Assembly (NCBI GenBank): GCA_028691715.1
Contig: JAQUYR010000022.1
Coordinates: forward strand, 1-19,428
Direction of reading: 5' to 3'
DNA length: 19,428 nt
Source of the DNA: Bacilli bacterium
GTDB lineage: Bacteria > Bacillota_I > Bacilli_A > ML615J-28 > CAG-698
Shown here: one piece after another, positions 16,289 through 19,428 of the stretch
Layout: every line of letters starts with the position of its first letter
Numbering within the stretch: position 1 is the first letter of the stretch
Position numbers and translations under genes: made by a program
Notes under the pieces: generated by a model
What the model was told of the DNA's origin: nothing
Databases searched by the model: none
Seen by the model: the letters and a program-made list of their open reading frames with translations, nothing else

Positions 16289-17128
16289 ATGATTGGTAGT
16301 ATTAAAGAAACCAAAGAAATTTTAGAAAAATATAAACTAAAAGCGAGAAAATCTTTTGGACAGAACTTTCTAGTTGATAGCAATATAATAAATAAAATAG
16401 TTACCTCAGCAGGACTAACTAAACAAGATGGAGTTATTGAAATTGGCCCTGGAATAGGTGCGATGACTGAAGTGATGTTAGAAAAAACAAAAAAGGTTTT
16501 GTGCTATGAAATCGACAGCAATATGACGAGAGTGCTAAGAGAAGAGATTAATTCTGATGATCTCATAATTAAAGAAGAGGATTTTCTAAAGGCTGATATA
16601 AATAAGGATTTAGAAAATTTTGTTGATTGTGAAAGAGTTTTAGTTATCAGCAATCTACCATATTACATTACCACACCAATAATTTTTAAACTTCTCGAGT
16701 GCGAAAACCGAATTGACGAATTTTATTTTATGGTGCAAAAAGAAGTTGGAGCCAGGCTTACAGGGAAACCAAAAACTAAGGATTATAATAGTTTGAGTGT
16801 CCTTATAGAATATCAAGCAGATGCTCAATTGCTTTTTGATGTGAAGAGAAATTGCTTCTATCCTGCACCAGATGTTGATAGTGTAATAATTAAACTGAAA
16901 AAAGTTAAACGCGAATATGAGGCAAAAAACAGGGGTCTTTTTGTGAAATTTGTTCAGGATGTCTTTGCTATGAGAAGAAAAACATTTATAAATAATCTCC
17001 TTAATAAGTATCCTATTTCTAGAGAGAACATAACAACCCAGTTGAGAAACTATGGCTTTTCAGAAACTCTAAGAGCCGAAGAGTTGACAACAAGAGAATT
17101 GGTTGACATGTTTAATGTGCTATTCTAA
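16289..17128 (+). CDS. rsmA: 16S rRNA dimethyladenosine transferase RsmA (KsgA)
   Basis: This enzyme methylates two adjacent adenines in helix 45 of 16S rRNA with SAM, a late checkpoint of small-subunit assembly. The 279-aa protein shows the KsgA N-terminus KARKSFGQNFL (18-28), SAM-binding EIGPGIGAMT (51-60), acidic Glu74 at the end of strand 2 in LCYEID, catalytic NLPYY (122-126), and the C-terminal recognition domain with MRRKTFINNL (228-237). AAGGTGA (16278-16284) lies 4 nt before the ATG. In Bacillus ksgA lies near ispE as well; here they are directly adjacent (15 nt). Confidence 0.97.
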   Translation: MIGSIKETKEILEKYKLKARKSFGQNFLVDSNIINKIVTSAGLTKQDGVIEIGPGIGAMTEVMLEKTKKVLCYEIDSNMTRVLREEINSDDLIIKEEDFLKADINKDLENFVDCERVLVISNLPYYITTPIIFKLLECENRIDEFYFMVQKEVGARLTGKPKTKDYNSLSVLIEYQADAQLLFDVKRNCFYPAPDVDSVIIKLKKVKREYEAKNRGLFVKFVQDVFAMRRKTFINNLLNKYPISRENITTQLRNYGFSETLRAEELTTRELVDMFNVLF

Positions 17129-17143
17129 GAATTGTGGTGTGAA

Positions 17144-18010
17144 ATGATGAAATATAGACAATGTGCAAAAATTAATTTAGGCCTAAAAATTGTTAATAAA
17201 AGGGAGGATGGATATCACAATTTGAAATCGGTGTTCATTCCTGTTGGTATTTATGATAAATTAATTTTTAAAAGAGCAAAAAAAAATATAATTGTTAAGT
17301 GCAAAGGAATAAAGCAAGAAGATAATTTAATCTATAAGACTGCTCGTCTTTTAAAAGAAGAAAGATCTGTTTTAAGAGGAGTAAAAATAATAGTAAAAAA
17401 GAAAATTCCATTTGCAGCTGGTCTTGGTGGTGGCAGTGCTGATGCAGCAGCAACCATTAAAATGCTCAACGAGTTCTGGGAAACGGGATTAAATGAGGAG
17501 GATATGTATGAATTCGCTTCAAAAATAGGAAGCGATGTTCCCTTCTTTATATATAACAAAACAGCAGTTGTTGAAGGAAGAGGAGAGATAGTAAAACCTA
17601 TTGATACGAAAATTTCTTTTTATGTTATCATAATCAAGCCCTCATTCGGATTAGAAACAAAAAAAATTTATCAAAATTTTAGCTTTAAATCAGGCCAGGA
17701 AAACAATATAGAAAGAGTTATTCAAGGAGTTAAAGAACAAAACTTTGATATGATTTCCAAAAACATCGTCAACGATTTAGAAAGTGGCGTTTTGTATGAT
17801 GCTAATAAATACAACTGTATTGTTAATATGAAGAAGGACTTATTGGAGTCTGGAGCGATAGCCAGTTTGATGAGTGGTAGTGGTAGCTGCACTTTTGGTA
17901 TTTATCCAACAAAAAAAGCAGCCAAAAACGCTAAGAAGCAACTAATCAAGAAAAAATATAAAAGGCATCAAATATATATCGCCGAAGCTGGTAAGGGCAT
18001 ATTCGAATAA
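17144..18010 (+). CDS. ispE: 4-diphosphocytidyl-2-C-methyl-D-erythritol kinase
   Basis: A GHMP-family kinase of the MEP isoprenoid pathway that phosphorylates CDP-methylerythritol. Numbering from the ATG at 17144 (288 aa): AKINLGLKI (8-16) with Lys9, DGYHNL (22-27), the ATP-binding GLGGGSADAA (93-102), catalytic Asp131 in SDVPFF, and the C-terminal glycine motif MSGSGSCTFG (243-252). A longer frame opens with TTG at 17132, but the family normally begins just before AKIN, and GGTG (17136-17139) fits the ATG at 17144 (or the adjacent one at 17147). Its presence means this organism makes isoprenoids by the MEP route, unlike most mycoplasmas, which lack it. It shares the operon with rsmA. Confidence 0.96.
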   Translation: MMKYRQCAKINLGLKIVNKREDGYHNLKSVFIPVGIYDKLIFKRAKKNIIVKCKGIKQEDNLIYKTARLLKEERSVLRGVKIIVKKKIPFAAGLGGGSADAAATIKMLNEFWETGLNEEDMYEFASKIGSDVPFFIYNKTAVVEGRGEIVKPIDTKISFYVIIIKPSFGLETKKIYQNFSFKSGQENNIERVIQGVKEQNFDMISKNIVNDLESGVLYDANKYNCIVNMKKDLLESGAIASLMSGSGSCTFGIYPTKKAAKNAKKQLIKKKYKRHQIYIAEAGKGIFE

Positions 18011-18045
18011 AAAAGAGCGCAAAAACGTTTTACATTTAATTGAGA

Positions 18046-18074
18046 TTGTAAAGAAGTGTTCAATGTGTTATAAT
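18046..18074 (+). promoter_or_regulatory. prs promoter
   Basis: TTGTAA (18046-18051), a 17-nt spacer, then TATAAT (18069-18074) preceded by TG-T. The 14 bases TGTTATAATAAAAT are identical to those at the transporter-operon promoter. The -10 lies past an in-frame ATG at 18063, which therefore cannot be the usual start. Confidence 0.7.
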
Positions 18075-18110
18075 AAAATCGAAGATACTTGGCGGGAGGA
18101 CTTTTTCAAA

Positions 18111-19085
18111 ATGGCAATAGTTCACGGAACAAAAGTAAAACTATTCACCCTAAATTCAAATCCCGAATTGGCAAAGGAAATTGCTGATTATATGGGAATT
18201 GAACTATCAGAATGCAATTTAGAAAGATTTGCAGATGGAGAAGTGGGAATCAATATTCCTGAAACTGTTCGTGGTCACAATGTGTTTGTAATACAGACAA
18301 CATCAAAACCAGTTAATGAACATTATATGGAATTACTTATTATGATTGACGCTCTAAAGAGGGCATCAGCAAGAACAATCAATGTTATTATGCCTTATTA
18401 TGGCTATTCTAGACAGGACAGAAAAGCTCTATCTAGACAACCGATTTCAGCAAAATTAGTTGCTGACTTACTAACAGTAGCTGGAGCAACAAGAGTTATA
18501 TCTCTTGATTTACATGCTGCTCAGATTCAAGGTTTTTTTGATATACCAATTGATAATTTTGAGGCTGCACCCATTATTGTTAGCTATTTAAAAGATATGG
18601 GAATTAGCGATGTTGTTGTTGTTTCACCAGATCATGGCGGTACAACAAGAGCTAGAAAATTTGCAATTAATTTTTCAGCACCAATTGCAATTATTGATAA
18701 GAGAAGACCAAGGCCAAATGAAGCTGAAGTCATGAATATTATTGGTGATGTCAATGATAAGAATGTGATTATTGTTGATGACATTGTTGATACAGCGGGA
18801 ACAATTTCAGTAGCCGCAACAGCATTGAAAAAAGCAGGGGCAAAAGATATATATGTAGTTTGCACACATCCTGTTCTTTCTGGAGAAGCATCAAATAAGA
18901 TTTTAAATTCTGAAATCACTAAATTAATCACTACAAATACGATTAAGATTCCAGAAGAAAAGAAAAACGAGAAGATAATTCAATTATCAGTTGCTAAAAT
19001 TATTGGACAGGGAGTCCTAAATATAATTGATGATAAGGCAATCAGTACTTTATTTCAATATGATCCAAACAATAAATTGAACTAA
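18111..19085 (+). CDS. prs: Ribose-phosphate pyrophosphokinase (PRPP synthetase)
   Basis: Makes PRPP from ribose 5-phosphate and ATP, feeding purine, pyrimidine, NAD, His and Trp synthesis or salvage. Numbering from the ATG at 18111 (324 aa, close to the 317 of Bacillus): FADGE (40-44), the catalytic flexible loop YYGYSRQDRK (96-105), DLHAAQIQGFF (133-143), PDHGG (173-177), and the PRPP-binding VDDIVDTAGT (222-231). A longer frame begins at 18063, but GGGAGGA (18094-18100) and the family N-terminus (VKLFTLNSNPELA) both favour 18111. It is a single-gene unit with its own promoter and terminator. The downstream rRNA promoters are separate. Confidence 0.97.
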   Translation: MAIVHGTKVKLFTLNSNPELAKEIADYMGIELSECNLERFADGEVGINIPETVRGHNVFVIQTTSKPVNEHYMELLIMIDALKRASARTINVIMPYYGYSRQDRKALSRQPISAKLVADLLTVAGATRVISLDLHAAQIQGFFDIPIDNFEAAPIIVSYLKDMGISDVVVVSPDHGGTTRARKFAINFSAPIAIIDKRRPRPNEAEVMNIIGDVNDKNVIIVDDIVDTAGTISVAATALKKAGAKDIYVVCTHPVLSGEASNKILNSEITKLITTNTIKIPEEKKNEKIIQLSVAKIIGQGVLNIIDDKAISTLFQYDPNNKLN

Positions 19086-19106
19086 AAAAGGTTGATAATA
19101 CTAGCT

Positions 19107-19134
19107 AAAAGCTCTCCTTAAAAAGGGAGCTTTT
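19107..19134 (+). terminator. Terminator after prs
   Basis: AAAAGCTC-T-CCTT (19107-19119) pairs with AAGGGAGCTTTT (19123-19134), a 12-bp stem with one bulged T. The T tract is short. Its A-rich 5' flank could allow weak bidirectional activity, but no opposing gene is seen. Confidence 0.75.
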
Positions 19135-19240
19135 AAAAACGCTAAATACCCTTTTTCCTATGCTAAAAACTTAATAAAATGCCTATAATTAATCCTTGTT
19201 TTTTAAAGAAAAAATATGGCATTAAAAAAGCAAAAAAGGT

Positions 19241-19269
19241 TTGACTTTGAGGGGTGTATAGTGTATAAT
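19241..19269 (+). promoter_or_regulatory. rRNA operon promoter P1
   Basis: TTGACT (19241-19246), exact 17-nt spacer, TATAAT (19264-19269). A-tracts at 19221-19238 just upstream resemble an UP element. Bases 19135-19240 hold no gene I can support. The boxA leader downstream identifies this as a stable-RNA promoter. Confidence 0.78.
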
Positions 19270-19323
19270 ATATAATGGCTCTAAAGTAAAAAGCATTATA
19301 TATTAAAAAGAAAAATAAAATCC

Positions 19324-19352
19324 TTGACAATAAAGCGAGGATATTATATAAT
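19324..19352 (+). promoter_or_regulatory. rRNA operon promoter P2
   Basis: Full consensus: TTGACA (19324-19329), 17-nt spacer, TATAAT (19347-19352), with A-tracts immediately upstream (19303-19320). It is 83 bp downstream of P1, the tandem layout usual for Firmicutes rRNA operons. Confidence 0.88.
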
Positions 19353-19380
19353 GGTAAACGCTGAAAAAAGCAAAAGAACA

Positions 19381-19405
19381 AGGTCTTTGAAAACTAAATA
19401 GAACA
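19381..19405 (+). promoter_or_regulatory. rRNA leader with boxA-type antitermination element
   Basis: GGTCTTTGAAAACTAAATAG (from 19382) matches the leader found shortly before 16S rRNA genes in Firmicutes (boxA core TCTTTGAAAACT). The mature 16S start is not reached before 19428; it should begin within about 100 bases beyond the window. Confidence 0.82.
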
Positions 19406-19428
19406 GGTGGAGCAGGATAAAATTTATT

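Noticed and set aside
17132..17143. TTG start for ispE
   Set aside because: The family begins close to AKIN; the ATG at 17144 has suitable GGTG spacing and needs no rare start codon.
18063..18110. Longer prs start at 18063
   Set aside because: The -10 element (18069-18074) lies downstream of it, and the 16 extra residues are unlike PRPP synthetases; GGGAGGA precedes the ATG at 18111.
19163..19381. 72-codon minus-strand open frame in the rRNA promoter region
   Set aside because: It overlaps both rRNA promoters, is dominated by A/T-run codons, and has no recognisable protein features.
1..19428. CRISPR arrays, IS elements, integrases, tRNA genes
   Set aside because: No regularly spaced direct repeats, transposase or recombinase motifs, or cloverleaf-like sequences were seen on either strand.

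Overview
The window is AT-rich and codes almost entirely on the + strand. Shine-Dalgarno sites are clear, spacing is tight, and TG-extended -10 promoters recur. TGA serves as a stop (dnaX) and no gene reads through an in-frame TGA, so the code looks like table 11, not the Mycoplasma code. Several things point to a reduced-genome relative of Bacilli/Tenericutes, for example the Acholeplasma / Izemoplasma / RF39 neighbourhood: lipoproteins with Cys20/Cys27 lipoboxes, a carbohydrate-type ABC importer, MEP-pathway IspE, and a Firmicutes-type origin-proximal gene set (dnaX-ybaB-recR, then ksgA-ispE-prs, then an rRNA leader) without the sporulation genes that interrupt it in Bacillus. The lineage is inferred; no rRNA gene lies inside the window.

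Layout. (1) 1-626, minus strand: a Pr6Pr-like membrane protein cut by the window edge. (2) 739-6582: ygiQ-type radical SAM gene, then dnaX, ybaB/ebfC, recR and a small two-helix membrane protein, closed by a terminator at 6592-6620. DnaX is unusually long (936 aa) because of a large charged coiled-coil and repeat insert. (3) 6746-15061: a self-contained block with its own promoter and terminator. It encodes a MsmX/UgpC-type ATPase, two CUT1-type permeases, a family 1 solute-binding lipoprotein, a lipoprotein with a staphylococcal-nuclease domain plus OB-like domains, and an 823-aa lipoprotein made of two Ig-like and about six OB-like domains. (4) 15080-18010: aldo/keto reductase with two 4Fe-4S clusters, rsmA/ksgA and ispE. 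(5) 18046-19134: prs with its own promoter and terminator. (6) 19135-19428: no protein gene. It holds two tandem near-perfect promoters and a boxA-type leader, so a 16S rRNA gene should begin just beyond the right edge.

The part most worth a second look is block 3. A surface nuclease is coupled by a stop/start overlap to a solute-binding lipoprotein, followed by a large OB-fold lipoprotein and preceded by an ABC importer. This suggests a machine that captures extracellular nucleic acid, cuts it at the cell surface and imports a product. Nuclease-ABC linkages are known in mycoplasmas; the giant tandem-OB lipoprotein partner is the less familiar piece. The transported substrate cannot be read from sequence alone.
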